A DNA stretch of 64,000 nucleotides, taken from Calliopsis andreniformis. Taxonomy: Eukaryota; Arthropoda; Insecta; Hymenoptera; Andrenidae. Below are positions 12,561 through 26,741 of the stretch, in pieces (position 1 is the first letter of the stretch; each line of letters opens with the position of its first letter). Position numbers and translations under genes: made by a program. The DNA is taken from NCBI RefSeq assembly GCF_051401765.1, contig NW_027480597.1, forward strand, positions 248,001-312,000, written 5' to 3'. Under the pieces are notes generated by a model. The model did no database searches. It was not told the origin of the DNA and worked only from the letters and a program-made list of their open reading frames with translations.

Positions 12561-12924
12561 TCTGCTATGGCTATGGCTATGGCTGCTATGGTTATGGCTA
12601 TGGCGACTATGGCTGCTATGGCTATGGCTATGGCTACTATGGCTATGGATACGGCTGCTATGGCTATGGCTATGGCTATGGCTATGTCTGCTATGGCTAT
12701 GGCTATGGCTGCTATGGCTATGGCTATGGCTATGGCTATGGCTGCTATGGCTATGTCTTTGGCTATGGCTGCTATGGCTATGTCTATGGCTATAACTGCT
12801 ATGGCTATGGCTATGGCTGCTATGGCTATGGCTATGGCTGCTATGGCTGTGGTTATGGCTGCTATGGCTATTGCTATGGCTGCTATGGCTATGGCTATGG
12901 CTGCTATGGCTATGGCTATGGCTA
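12561..12924 (+). repeat. Short linker of repeat monomers
   Basis: This is plain repeat between two recognisable units. Its counterpart at 27855-28200 is 18 bp shorter. It contains TATGGATACGG, GTCTATAACT-type and GCTATTGC variants and nothing else. Confidence 0.75.
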
Positions 12925-15900
12925 TGACTGCTATGGGTATGGCTATGGCTATGGCTGCTATGGCTATGGCTATGGCTGCAATGGCTATGGCTATGGCTGC
13001 TATGGCTATTTCTATGGCTGCTATGGCTATGGTTATGTCTATGGCCCCTAAGGCTATGGCTATGTCTACGGCTGCTGTGGCTCTGGCTCTGGCTGCTATG
13101 GCTATGGCTATGGCTGCTATGGCTATGGCTATGGCTGCTGTGGCTGTGGTTATGTCTGCTATGGCTATGGCTATGGCTGCTATGGTTATGGCTATGGCTG
13201 CTATGGCTGTGGCTATGGCTATGGCTGCTTTGTCTATGGCTATGGCCATGACTGCTATGGCTATGGCTATGGCTGCTATGGGTTTGGCTATGGCTATGGC
13301 TGCTATGGGTTTGGCTATGGCTATGGCTGCTATGGCTATGGCTATGTCTGCTATGGCTATGGCTATGGCTATGGCTGCTATGGCTATGTCTATGGCTATA
13401 ACTGCTATGGCTATGGCTATGGCTGCTATGGCTATGGCTATGGCTGCTATGGCTGTGGTTATGGCTGCTATGGCTATTGCTATGGCTGCTATGGCTATGG
13501 CTATGGCTGCTATGGCTATGGCTATGGCTATGGCTGCTATGGCTATGGCTATGCCTATGGCTGTTATGGCTATGGCTATGGCTGTGACTGCTATGGCTAT
13601 GTCAATGGCTGCTATGGCTATGGCTTTGGCTACTATGGCCATGGCTATGGCAGCTATGGCTATAGCTATGGCTGCTATGGCTATGGTTATGTCTATGGCT
13701 GCTAAGGATATGGCTATGTCTACGGCTGCTGCGGCTCTGGCTCTCGCTGCTATGGATATGCCTATGGCTGTTATGGCTATGGCTATGGCTGCTATGGCTG
13801 TGGTTATGGCTGCAATGGCTATGGCAATGGCTGCTATGGCTATGGCTATGGCTGCGGCTGCTATGGCTACCGCTGCTATGGCTGTGGCTATGGCTGCTAT
13901 GGCTATGGCTATGGCTGCTATGGCTATGGCTATGGCTATGGCTGCTATGGGTATGGCTATGGCTATGGCTGCTATGGCTATGGCTATGGCTGCAATGGCT
14001 ATGGCTATGGCTGCTATGGCTATTTCTATGGCTGCTATGGCTATGGTTATGTCTATGGCCCCTAAGGCTATGGCTATGTCTACGGCTGCTGTGGCTCTGG
14101 CTCTGGCTGCTATGGCTATGGCTATGGCTGCTATGGCTATGGCTATGGCTGCTGTGGCTGTGGTTATGTCTGCTATGGCTATGGCTATGGCTGCTATGGT
14201 TATGGCTATGGCTGCTATGGCTGTGGCTATGGCTATGGCTGCTTTGTCTATGGCTATGGCCATGACTGCTATGGCTATGGCTATGGCTGCTATGGGTTTG
14301 GCTATGGCTATGGCTGCTATGGGTTTGGCTATGGCTATGGCTGCTATGGCTATGGCTATGTCTGCTATGGCTATGGCTATGGCTATGGCTGCTATGGTTA
14401 TGTCTATGGCTATAACTGCTATGGCTATGGCTATGGCTGCTATGGCTATGGCTATGGCTGCTATGGCTGTGGTTATGGCTGCTATGGCTATTGCTATGGC
14501 TGCTATGGCTATGGCTATGGCTGCTATGGCTATGGCTATGGCTATGGCTGCTATGGCTATGGCTATGCCTATGGCTGTTATGGCTATGGCTATGGCTATG
14601 ACTGCTATGGCTATGTCAATGGCTGCTATGGCTATGGCTTTGGCTACTATGGCCATGGCTATGGCAGCTATGGCTATAGCTATGGCTGCTATGGCTATGG
14701 TTATGTCTATGGCTGCTAAGGATATGGCTATGTCTACGGCTGCTGCGGCTCTGGCTCTCGCTGCTATGGATATGCCTATGGCTGTTATGGCTATGGCTAT
14801 GGCTGCTATGGCTGTGGTTATGGCTCTAATGGCTATGGCAATGGCTGCTATGGCTATGGCTATGGCTGCGGCTGCTATGGCTACGGCTGCTATGGCTGTG
14901 GCTATGGCTGCTATGGCTATGGCTATGGCTATGTCTGCTATGACTATGGCTACGGCCAAGGCTGCTATGGCTATGGCTATGGCTATGTCTGCTATGGCTA
15001 TGGCTATGGCTAAGGCTGCTGTGGCTATGGCTATGGCCGCTTTGGCAATGGCTACAGCTGCTATGGCTATGGCTATGGCATTGGCTGCTATGGCTATGGC
15101 TATGATTATGGCTGCTATGGCTGTGGCTATGTGTGTGTCAGCTATGGATATAGCTATGGTTGCTATGGCTCTGCCTACGGCTGCTATGGCTATCGCTATG
15201 GATGCTATGGCTATGGTTATGGCTGCATTGGCTATGGCTATGGCTGCTATGGCTACGGCTATGGCTGCTATGGATATGGCTATGGCTGCTATGGCTATGG
15301 CTATGGCTATGTCTGCTATGGCTATGTCTTTGGCTATGGCTGCTATGGCTATGGTTTTGGATACTATGGTCATGGCTGTGGCGGCTATGGCTATGGCTAT
15401 GGCTGCTATGGCTGTGGCTATGGCTGCGGCTGCTATGGCTATGGCTGCTATGGCTGTGGTTATGTCTGCTATGGCTATGGCTATGGCTGCTATGGTTATG
15501 GCTATGGCTGCTATGGCTGTGGCTATGGCTATGGTTGCTTTGTCTATGGCTATGGCCATGACTGCTATGGCTATGGCTATGGCTGCTATGGGTATGGCTA
15601 TGGCTATGGCTGCTATGGCTATGGCTATGGCTGCAATGGCTATGGCTATGGCTGCTATGGCTATGGCTATAGCGGCTGTGGCTGCTATGGCTATGGCTAT
15701 GGCTACTATGGCTATGGATACGGCTCCTATGGCTATGGCTATGGCTATGTCTGCTATGGCTATGGCTATGGCTGCTATGGTTATGGCTATGGCGACTATG
15801 GCTGCTATGGCTATGGCTATGGCTACTATGGCTATGGATACGGCTGCTATGGCTATGGCTATGGCTATGTCTGCTATGGCTATGGCTATGGCTGCTATGG

Positions 15901-16587
15901 GTTTGGCTATGGCTATGGCTGCTATGGCTATGGCTATGGCTGCTATGGCTATGGCTATGGCTGCTGTGGCTGTGGTTATGTCTGCTATGGCTATGGCTAT
16001 GGCTGCTATGGCTATGGTTATGTCTATGGCCCCTAAGGCTATGGCTATGTCTACGGCTGCTGTGGCTCTGGCTCTGGCTGCTATGGCTATGGCTATGGCT
16101 GCTATGGCTGTGGCTATGTCTGCTATGGCTATGGCTATGGCTGCTATGGCTATGGCTATGGCTGCTATGGCTATGGCTATGGCTATGGCTGCTAAGGCTA
16201 TGGCTTTGTCGACGGCTGCTGTGGCTCTGGCTCCGGCTGCTATGGTTATGCCTATGGCTGCTATGTCTATGGCCATAACTGCTATGGCTATGGCTATGGC
16301 TGCTATGGCTATGGCTGCTATGGCTGTGGTTATGGCTGCAATGGCTATTGCTATGGCTGCTATGGCTATGGCTATGGCTGCTATTGCTATGGCTATGGCT
16401 ATGGCTATGGCTGCCAAGGCTATGGCTATGTCTACGGCTGCTGTGGCTCTGGCTGTGGCTGCTATGGCTATGGCTATGGCTGCTATGGCTACGGCTATGG
16501 CTGCTATGGCTGTGGTTATGGCTGCTATGGCTATTGCTATGGCTGCTATGGCTATGGCTATGGCTGCTATGGCTATGGCTATGGCTA
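12925..16587 (+). repeat. Higher-order block A (triplicated unit)
   Basis: Block A starts at TGACTGCTATGGG. It matches block B (28201-31980) and block C (31981-36234). Relative to C the offset is 19056 on the left (13045 to 32101, 15131 to 34187) and 19647 on the right (16348 to 35995), so A lacks 591 bp that B and C have, near the 15.95-kb position. It contains an internal 1014-bp tandem pair, a head module at 15131 with the TCAGC variant, and three CCCCTAAGG modules. Confidence 0.87.
12930..14930 (+). repeat. 1014-bp tandem pair
   Basis: CCCCTAAGG at 13045 and 14059 are 1014 bp apart and the sequence around each agrees, including TATTTCTATGG upstream and GGGTTTGG pairs downstream. Copy 1 is about 12930-13943 and copy 2 about 13944-14930. 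One clear difference is GCTGCAATGG near 13811 against GCTCTAATGG near 14824. The same pair with the same spacing is found at 32101 and 33115. Confidence 0.85.
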
Positions 16588-19500
16588 TGGCTGCTATGGC
16601 TGTGGCTATGGCTATGACGGCTATGGCTATGGCTATGGCTGCTATGGGTATGGCTATGGCTATGGCTGCCATGGCTATGGCTGTGGCTGCTATGGCTATG
16701 GCTATGGCTATGGCTGCTATGGCTATGGCTATAGCTATGACTGCTATGGCTATGGCTATGGCTGCTATGGCTATGGCTATGGCTGCTATGCCTATGGCTA
16801 TGGCTGCTATGGCTATGGCTATGGCTGCTATGGCAATGGCTATGGCTGTGTCTATGGCTATGGCTGCTATGGCTATGTCTACGGATATGGCTGCTATGGC
16901 TATGGCTTTGGCTACTATGGCCATGGCTATGGCTGCTATGGCTATGGCTATGATTATGGCTGCTATGGCTGTGGCTATGTGTGTGTCTGCTATGGATATA
17001 GCTATGGCTGCTATGGCTATGCCTACGGCTGCTACGGCTATCGCTATGGCTGCTATGGCTATGGCTATGGCTGCAATGACTATGGCTATGGCTGCTATGG
17101 CTACGGCTATGGCTGCTATGGCTATGGCTATGGCTGCTATGGCTATGGTTATGACTATGTCAGCTATGGCTATGGCTATGGCTGCTATGGCTATGGCTAT
17201 GGCTGCTATGGCTATGTCTACGGCTGCTGTGGCTCTGGCTCTGGCTGCTATGGATATGGCTATGGCTGCTATGGCTATGGCTACTATAGCTATGGTTACG
17301 GCTATGGCTGCTATGGCTATGGCTATGGCTGCTGTGGCTGTGGTTATGTCTGCTATGGCTATGGCTATGGCTGCTACGGTTATGGCTATGGCTGCTGTGG
17401 CTGTGGCTATGGCTATGGCTGCTTTGTCTATGGCTATGGCCATGACTGCTATGGCTATGGCTATGGCTGCTGTGGCTGTGGCTATGGCTATGGCTGCTTT
17501 GTCTATGGCTATGGCCATGACTGCTACGGCTATGGCTATGGCTGCTATGGTTATGGCTATGGCTATGGCTATGGCTGCTATGGCTATGTCTATGTCTATG
17601 GCTATGGCTGCTATGGCTATGGCTTTGGCTACTATGGCCATGGCTATGGCAGCTATGGCTATAGCTATGGCTGCTATGGCTATGGTTATGTCTATGTCTG
17701 CTAAGGATATGGCTATGTCTACGGCTGCTGCGGCTCTGGCTCCCGCTGCTATGGATATGCCTATGGCTGCTATGGCTATGGCTATGGCTGCTATGGCTGT
17801 GGTTATGGCTGCAATGGCTATGGCAATGGCTGCTATTGCTATGGCTATGGCTGCGGCTGCTATGGCTACGGCTGCTATGGCTATGGCTATGGCTGCTATG
17901 GCTATGGCTATGGCTATGTCTGCTATGACAATGGCTACGGCCAAGGCTGCTATGGCTATGGCTATGGCTATGTCTGCTATGGCTATGGCTATGGCTAAGG
18001 CTGCTGTGGCTATGGCTATGGCCGCTTTGGCAATGGCTACAGCTGCTATGGCTATGGCTATGGCATTGGCTGCTATGGCTATGGCTATGATTATGGCTGC
18101 TATGGCTGTGGCTATGTGTGTGTCTGCTATGGATATAGCTATGGTTGCTATGGCTCTGCCTACGGCTGCTATGGCTATCGCTATGGATGCTATGGCAATG
18201 GTTATGGCTGCATTGGCTATGCCTATGGCTGCTATGGCTACGGCTATGGCTGCTATGGATATGGCTATGGCTGCTATGGCTATGGCTATGGCTATGGCTG
18301 CTATGGCTATGTCTTTGGCTATGGCTGCTATGGCTATGGCTATTGCTAAGGCTGCTATGGCTATGGCTATGGCTATGGCTGCGGCTGCTATGGCTATGAC
18401 TGCTATGGCTTTGGCTATGGCTGCTATGGCTATGGCTATGGCTATGTCTGCTATGGCTATGTCTTTGGCTATGGCTGCTATGGCTATGGCTATTGCTAAG
18501 GCTGCTATGGCTATGGCTATGGCTATGGCTGCTATGGCTATGGCTATGGCTGCGGCTGCTATGGCTATGGCTGCTATGACTATGGCTATGGCTGCTATGG
18601 CTACGGCTATGGCTGCTATGGCTATGGCTATGGCTGCAATGGCTAAGGTTATGACTATGGCAGCTATGGCTATGGCTACGGCTGCTATGGCTATGGATGC
18701 TATGGCTATGTCTACGGCTGCTGTGGCTCTGGCTCTGGCTGCTATGGATATGTCTATGGCTGCTATGGCTATGGCTGCTATAGCTATGGTTATGGCTATG
18801 GCTGCTAAGGCTATGGCTATGTCTACGGCTGCTGTGGCTCCGGCTCTGGCTGCTATAGCTATGGCTATGGCTGCTATGGCTATGGCTATGGCTGCTACGG
18901 CTATGGCTATGTCTACTATGGCTGCTATGGCTATGGCTATGGCTGCTATGGCTACGGCTGTGGCTGCTATGGCTATGGCTATGGCTATAGCTGCTATGGC
19001 TATGGCTATGACTATGGCGATTGCTGCTAAGGCTATGGCGATGGCTATGGCTGCTATGGCTATGGCTATGGCTGCTATGGCTGTGGTTATGTCTGCTATG
19101 GCTATGGCTATGGCTGCTATGGTTATGGCTATGGCGACTATGGCTGCTATGGCTATGGCTATGGCTACTATGGCTGTGGATACGGCTGCTATGGCTATGG
19201 CTATGGCTATGTCTGCTATGGCTATGGCTATGGCTGCTATGGCTATGGCTATGGCTATGGCTATGGCTGCTATGGCTATGTCTTTGGCTATGGCTGCTAT
19301 GGCTATGGTTTTGGATACAATGGCCATGGCTGTGGCGGCTATGGCTATTTCTATGGCTGCTATGGCTATGGTTATGTCTATGGCCCCTAAGGCTATGGCT
19401 ATGTCTACGGCTGCTGTGGCTCTGGCTCTGGCTGCTATGGCTATGGCTATGGCTGCTATGGCTATGGCTATGGCTGCTGTGGCTGTGGTTATGTCTGCTA

Positions 19501-22500
19501 TGGCTATGGCTATGGCTGCTATGGTTATGGCTATGGCTGCTATGGCTGTGGCTATGGCTATGGCTGCTTTGTCTATGGCTATGGCCATGACTGCTATGGC
19601 TATGGCTATGGCTGCTATGGGTTTGGCTATGGCTATGGCTGCTATGGGTTTGGCTATGGCTATGGCTGCTATGGCTATGGCTATGTCTGCTATGGCTATG
19701 GCTATGGCTATGGCTGCTATGGCTATGGCTATGACTATGGCTGCTATGGCTGTGGCTATGTGTGTGTCTGCTATGGATATAGCTATGGTTGCTATGGCTC
19801 TGCCCACGGCTGCTATGGCTATCGCTATGGATGCTATGGCTATGGTTATGGCTGCATTGGCTATGGCTATGGCTGCTATGGCTACGGCTATGGCTGCTAT
19901 GGATATGGCTATGGCTGCTATAGCTATGGTTATGGCTATGGCTGCTAAGGCTATGGCTATGTCTACGGCTGCTGTGGCTCCGGCTCTGGCTGCTATAGCT
20001 ATGGCTATGGCTGCTATGGCTATGGCTATGGCTGCTACGGCTATGGCTATGTCTACTATGGCTACTATGGCTATGGCTATGGCTGCGATGGCTACGGCTG
20101 TGGCTGCTATGGCTATGGCTATGGCTATAGCTGCTATGGCTATGGCTATGACTATGGCGATTGCTGCTAAGGCTATGGCGATGGCTATGGCTGCTATGGC
20201 TATGGCTATGGCTGCTATGGCTGTGGTTATGTCTGCTATGGCTATGGCTATGGCTGCTATGGTTATGGCTATGGCGACTATGGCTGCTATGGCTATGGCT
20301 ATGGCTACTATGGCTATGGATACGGCTGCTATGGCTATGGCTATGGCTATGTCTGCTATGGCTATGGCTATGGCTGCTATGGCTATGGCTATGGCTATGG
20401 CTATGGCTGCTATGGCTATGTCTTTGGCTATGGCTGCTATGGCTATGGTTTTGGATACAATGGCCATGGCTGTGGCGGCTATGGCTATTTCTATGGCTGC
20501 TATGGCTATGGTTATGTCTATGGCCCCTAAGGCTATGGCTATGTCTACGGCTGCTGTGGCTCTGGCTCTGGCTGCTATGGCTATGGCTATGGCTGCTATG
20601 GCTATGGCTATGGCTGCTGTGGCTGTGGTTATGTCTGCTATGGCTATGGCTATGGCTGCTATGGTTATGGCTATGGCTGCTATGGCTGTGGCTATGGCTA
20701 TGGTTGCTTTGTCTATGGCTATGGCCATGACTGCTATGGCTATGGCTATGGCTGCTATGGGTATGGCTATGGCTATGGCTGCTATGGCTATGGCTATGGC
20801 TGCAATGGCTATGGCTATGGCTGCTATGGCTATGGCTATGGCGGCTGTGGCTGCTATGGCTATGGCTATGGCTACTATGGCTATGGATACGGCTGCTATG
20901 GCTATGGCTATGGCTATGTCTGCTATGGCTATGGCTATGGCTGCTATGGTTATGGCTATGGCGACTATGGCTGCTATGGCTATGGCTATGGCTACTATGG
21001 CTATGGATACGGCTGCTATGGCTATGGCTATGGCTATGTCTGCTATGGCTATGGCTATGGCTGCTATGGGTTTGGCTATGGCTATGGCTGCTATGGCTAT
21101 GGCTATGTCTGCTATGGCTATGGCTATGGCTATGGCTGCTATGGCTATATCTATGGCTATAACTGCTATGGCTATGGCTATGGCTGCTATGGCTATGGCT
21201 ATGGCTGCTATGGCTGTGGTTATGGCTGCTATGGCTATTGCTATGGCTGCTATGGCTATGGCTATGGCTCCTATGGCTATGGCTATGGCTATGGCTGCTA
21301 TGGCTATGGCTATGGCTAAGACTGCTATGGCTATGTCTATGGCTGCTATGGGTATGGCTATGCCTATGGCAGCTATGGCTATGGCTATGGCTGCTATGGC
21401 TGTGGCTATGTCTGCTATGGCTATGGCTATGGCTGCTATGGCTATGGCTATGGCTGCTATGGCTATGGCTATGGCCATGGCTGCTATGGCTATGGCTATG
21501 GCTATGACTGCTGTGGCTATGGCTATGTCTATGGCTATGGCTGTTATGGCTATGGCTTTGGCTACCATGGCCATGGCTATGGCAGCTATGGCTATAGCTA
21601 TGGCTGCTATGGCTATGGTTATGTCTATGGCCCCTAAGGCTATGGCTATGTCTACGGCTGCTGTGGCTCTGGCTCTGGCTGCTATGGCTATGGCTATGGC
21701 TGCTATGGCTATGGCTATGGCTGCTGTGGCTGTGGTTATGTCTGCTATGGCTATGGCTATGGCTGCTATGGTTATGGCTATGGCTGCTATGGCTGTGGCT
21801 ATGGCTATGGCTGCTTTGTCTATGGCTATGGCCATGACTGCTATGGCTATGGCTATGGCTGCTATGGGTTTGGCTATGGCTATGGCTGCTATGGCTATGG
21901 CTATGTCTGCTATGGCTATGGCTATGGCTATGGCTGCTATGGCTATGTCTATGGCTATAACTGCTATGGCTATGGCTATGGCTGCTATGGCTATGGCTAT
22001 GGCTGCTATGGCTGTGGTTATGGCTGCTATGGCTATTGCTATGGCTGCTATGGCTATGGCTATGGCTGCTATGGCTATCGCTATGGCTATGGCTGCTATG
22101 GCTATGGCTATGGCTATGACTGCTATGGCTATGTCTATGGCTGCTATGGGTATGGCTATGCCTATGGCAGCTATGGCTATGGCTATGGCTGCTATGGCTG
22201 TGGCTATGTCTGCTATGGCTATGGCTATGGCTGCTATGGCTATGGCTATGGCTGCTATGGCTATGGCTATGGCCATGGCTGCTATGGCTATCGCTATGGC
22301 TATGACTGCTATGGCTATGGCTATGGCCGCTATGGATATGGCTATGGCTATGGCTGCTATGGCTACGGCTTTGGCTACTATGGCCATTGGTATGGCTGCT
22401 ATGGCTATGGCTATGGCTGCTATGGCTATGGCTATGGCTATGGCTGCTAAGGCTATGGCTATGTCTACGGCTGCTGTGGCTCTGGCTCCGGCTGCTATGG

Positions 22501-22969
22501 GTATGCCTATGGCTGCTATGTCTATGGCTATAACTGCTATGGCTATGGCTATGGCTGCTATGGCTATGGCTATGGCTGCTATGGCTGTGGTTGTGGCTGC
22601 TATGGCTATTGCTATGGCTGCTATGGCTATGGCTATGGCTGCTATGGCTATGGCTATGGCTATGGCTGCCAAGGCTATGGCTACGTCTACGGCTGCTGTG
22701 GCTCTGGCTCTGGCTGCTATGGCTATGGCTATGGCTGCTATGGCTATGGCTATGGCTGCTGTGGCTGTGGTTATGGCTGCTATGGCTATTGCTATGGCTG
22801 CTATGGCTATGGCTATGGCTGCTATGGCTATGGCTATGGCTATGGCTGCTATGGCTGTGGCTATGGCTATGACGGCTATGGCTATGTCTATGGCTGCTAT
22901 GGGTATGGCTATGGCTATGGCTGCTATGGCTATGGCTGTGGCTGCTATGGCTATGGCTATGGCTATGGC
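16588..22969 (+). repeat. Long segment copied at 36235-42538
   Basis: Landmarks 16979, 18116, 19021, 19760, 20161, 21238 and 22591 correspond to 36632, 37694, 38590, 39329, 39730, 40807 and 42160. The offset steps from 19647 to 19653 (6-bp gain), 19578 (75-bp loss in the later copy at a doubled TTTGTCTATGG unit near 17440-17520) and 19569 (9-bp loss), then stays constant to the end. All steps are multiples of three. The match ends near 22969, facing GGCCGCTATGG at 42539. Head modules lie at 16979, 18116 and 19760. Confidence 0.88.
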
Positions 22970-25900
22970 TGCTATGGCTATGGCTATAGCTATGACTGCT
23001 ATGGCTATGGCTATGGCTGCTATGGCTATGGCTATGGCTGCTATGGTTATGGCTGTGGCTGCTATGGCTGTGGCTATGGCTATGGTTGCTTTGTCTATGG
23101 CTATGGCCATGACTGCTATGGCTATGGCTATGGCTGCTATGGCTATGGCTATGGCTATGACTGCTATGGCTATGTCTATGGCTGCTATGGGTATGGCTAT
23201 GCCTATGGCAGCTATGGCTATGGCTATGGCTGCTATGGCTGTGGCTATGTCTGCTATGGCTATGGCTATGGCTGCTATGGCTATGGCTATGGCTGCTATG
23301 GCTATGGCTATGGCTATGGCTATGGCTGTTATGGCTATGGCTATGATTATGACTGCTATGGCTATGGCTATGGCCGCTATGGATATGGCTATGGCTATGG
23401 CTGCTATGGCTACGGCTTTGGCTACTATGGCCATTGGTATGGCTGCTATGGCTATGGCTATGGCTGCTATGGCTATGGCTACGGCTATGGTTTTGGCGGC
23501 TATGGCTATGTCTATGGCTATGGCTGCAATGGCTATGGCTTTGGCTACTATGGCCATGGCTATGGCTTTGGCTACTATGGCCATGGCTGTGGCTGCTGTG
23601 GCTATGGCTATGGCTGCTATGGCTATGATTATGTCTATGGCTGCTAAGGCTATGGCTATGTCTACGGCTGCTGTGGCTCTGGCTCTGGCTGCTATGGCTC
23701 TGGGTGCTATGGCTATGGCTATGGCTATAGCTCCTATGGCTATGGCTATGACTATGGCTATTGCTGCTAAGGCTATGGCGATGGCTATGGCTGCTATGGC
23801 TATGGCTATGGCTGCTATGGGTATGGCTATGGCTATGGCTGCTGTGGCTATGGCTATGGCTGCAATGGCTATGGCTATGGCTGCTATGGCTATGGCTATG
23901 GCGGCTATGGCTGCTATGGCTATGGCTATGGCTACTATGGCTATGGCTATGGCTGCTATGGCTATGTCTATGGCTATGGCTGCTATGGCTATGGTTTTGG
24001 ATACTATGGCCATGGCTATGGCGGCTATGGCTATTTCTATGGCTGCTATGGCTATGGTTATGTCTATCGCCCCTAAGGCTATGGCTATGTCTACGGCTGC
24101 TGTGGCTCTGGCTCTGGCTGCTATGGATATGTCTATGGCTGCTATGGCTATGGCTGCTATAGCTATGGTTATGGCTATGGCTGCTAAGGCTATGGCTATG
24201 TCTACGGCTGCTGTGGCTCCGGCTCTGGCTGCTATAGCTATGGCTATGGCTGCTATGGCTATGGCTATGGCTGCTATGGCTATGGCTATGTCTACTATGG
24301 CTGCTATGGCTATGGCTATGGCTGCTATGGCTACGGCTGTGGCTGCTATGGCTATGGCTATGGCTATAGCTGCTATGGCTATGGCTATGACTATGGCTAT
24401 TGCTGCTAAGGCTACGGCGATGGCTATGGCTGCTGTGGCTATGGCTATGGCTGCTATGGCTGTGGTTATGTCTGCTATGGCTATGGCTATGGCTGCTATG
24501 GTTATGGCTATGACTGCTATGGCTGTGGCTATGGCTATGGTTGCTTTGTCTATGGCTATGTCCATGACTGCTATGGCTATGGCTATGGCTGCTATGGGTA
24601 TGGCTATGGCTATGGCTGCTATGGCTATGGCTATGGCTGCAATGGCTATGGCTATGGCTGCTATGGCTATGGCTATGGCGGCTATGGCTGCTATGGCTAT
24701 GGCTATGGCTACTATGGCTATGGATACGGCTGCTATGGCTATGGCTATGGCTATGTCTGCTATGGCTATGGCTATGGCTGCTATGGTTATGGCTATGGCG
24801 ACTATGGCTGCTATGGCTATGGCTATGGCTACTATGGCTATGGATACGGCTGCTATGGCTATGGCTATGGCTATGTCTGCTATGGCTGTGGCTATGGCTG
24901 CTATGGCTATGGCTATGGCTATGGCTATGGCTGCTATGGCTATGTCTTTGGCTATGGCTGCTATGGCTATGGTTTTGGATACAAAGGCCATGGCTGTGGC
25001 GGCTATGGCTATTTCTATGGCTGCAATGGCTATGGTTATGTCTATCGCCCACAAGGCTATGGCTATGTCTACGGCTGCTGTGGCTCTGGCTCTGGCTGCT
25101 ATGGCTATGGCTATGGCTGCTATGGCTATGGCTATGGCTGCTGTGGCTGTGGTTATGTCTGCTATGGCTATGGCTATGGCTGCTATGGTTATGGCTATGG
25201 CTGCTATGGCTGTGGCTATGGCTATGGCTGCTTTGTCTATGGCTATGGCCATGACTGCTATGGCTATGGCTATGGCTGCTATGGGTTTGGCTATGTCTAT
25301 GGCTGCTATGGCTATGGCTATGTCTGCTATGGCTATGGCTATGGCTATGGCTGCTATGGCTATGTCTATGGCTATAACTGCTATGGCTATGGCTATGGCT
25401 GCTATGGCTATGGCTATGGCTGCTATGGCTGTGGTTATGGCTGCTATGGCTATTGCTATGGCTGCTATGGCTATGGCTATGGCTGCTATGGCTATCGCTA
25501 TGGCTATGGCTGCTATGGCTATGGCTATGGCTATGACTGCTATGGCTATGTCTATGGCTGCTATGGGTATGGCTATGCCTATGGCAGCTATGGCTATGGC
25601 TATGGCTGCTGTGGCTGTGGCTATGTCTGCTATGGCTATGGCTATGGCTGCTATGGCTATGGCTATGGCTGCTATGGCTATGGCTATGGCCATGGCTGCT
25701 ATGGCTATGGCTATGGCTATGACTGCTATGGCTATGGCTATGGCCGCTATGGATATGGCTATGGCTATGGCTGCTATGGCTACGGCTTTGGCTACTATGG
25801 CCATTGGTATGGCTGCTATGGCTTTGGCTATGGCTGCTATGGCTATGGCTATGGCTATGGCTGCTAAGGCTATGGCTTTGTCGACGGCTGCTGTGGCTCT

Positions 25901-26741
25901 GGCTCCGGCTGCTATGGGTATGACTATGGCTGCTATGTCTATGGCTATAACTGCTATGGCTATGGCTATGGCTGCTATGGCTATGGCTGCTATGGCTGTG
26001 GTTATGGCTGCTATGGCTATTGCTATGGCTGCTATGGCTATGGCTATGGCTGCTATGGCTATGGCTATGGCTATGGCTATGGCTGCCAAGGCTATGGCTA
26101 TGTCTACGGCTGCTGTGGCTCTGGCTGTGGCTGCTATGGCTATGGCTATGGCTGCTATGGCTATGGCTATGGCTGCTATGGCTGTGGTTATGGCTGCTAT
26201 GGCTATTGCTATGGCTGCTATGGCTATGGCTATGGCTGCTATGGCTATGGCTATGGCTACGGCTGCTATGGCTGTGGCTATGGCTATGACGGCTATGGCT
26301 ATGGCTATGGCTGCTATGGGTATGGCTATGGCTATGGCTGCTATGGCTATGGCTGTGGCTGCTATGGCTATGGCTATGGCTATGGCTGCTATGGCTATGG
26401 CTATGGCTGCTATGGCAATGGCTATGGCTGTGGCTATGGCTATGGCTGCTATGACTATGTCTACGGATATGGATGCTATGGCTATGGCTTTGGCTACTAT
26501 GGCCATGGCTATGGCTGCTATGGCTATGGCAATGATTATGGCTGCTATGGCTGTGGCTATGTGTGTGTCTGCTATGGATATAGCTATGGCTGCTATGGCT
26601 ATGCCTACGGCTGCTACGGCTATCGCTATGGCTGCTATGGCTATGGCTATGGCTGCAATGGCTATGGCTATGGCTGCTATGGCTACGGCTATGGCTGCTA
26701 TGGCTATGGCTATGGCTGCTTTGGCTATGGTTATGACTATG
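17160..26741 (-). other. Ser-His-rich open frame on the minus strand
   Basis: On the minus strand, codons opposite the Ala-Met phase read AGC CAT AGC CAT AGC AGC CAT (Ser-His). This phase is open from the stop at 26742-26744 (TCA on +, within GTCAGC) down to the stop at 17160-17162 (same GTCAGC variant), about 3190 codons. The first start-like codon is GTG at 25052; there is no ATG near the upstream end. Stops appear in this phase only where + strand codons become TCA or CTA, and those variants (GTCAGC, GTCAATGG, CTCTAATGG) are absent between the two points. It is best read as a compositional shadow, not a histidine-rich protein gene. Confidence 0.6.
22970..26417 (+). repeat. Monomer tract between large duplication copies
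   Basis: The tract is wholly repeat. It contains a block near 23434-23640 related to 4906 and 42661, CGCCCCTAAGG at 24070, and at about 25041-25055 a CGCCCACAAGG variant that removes the usual Gly-Tyr-phase stop. From about 25080 to 25830 it resembles the series of units at 41.2-42.0 and 45.2-45.9 kb. No gene is evident. Confidence 0.8.

Noticed and set aside
17160..25052. A 2630-residue histidine-rich metal-binding protein on the minus strand
   Set aside because: The Ser-His pattern follows directly from AGCCAT repeats, stops are nearly impossible by one change, no ATG begins it, and the frame simply extends upstream of the GTG to 26741.
24996..25052. A transposon or other insertion at the unusual CCCACAAGG site
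   Set aside because: The surrounding sequence keeps repeat phase and length; only two bases differ from related modules, with no terminal repeats or target duplication.
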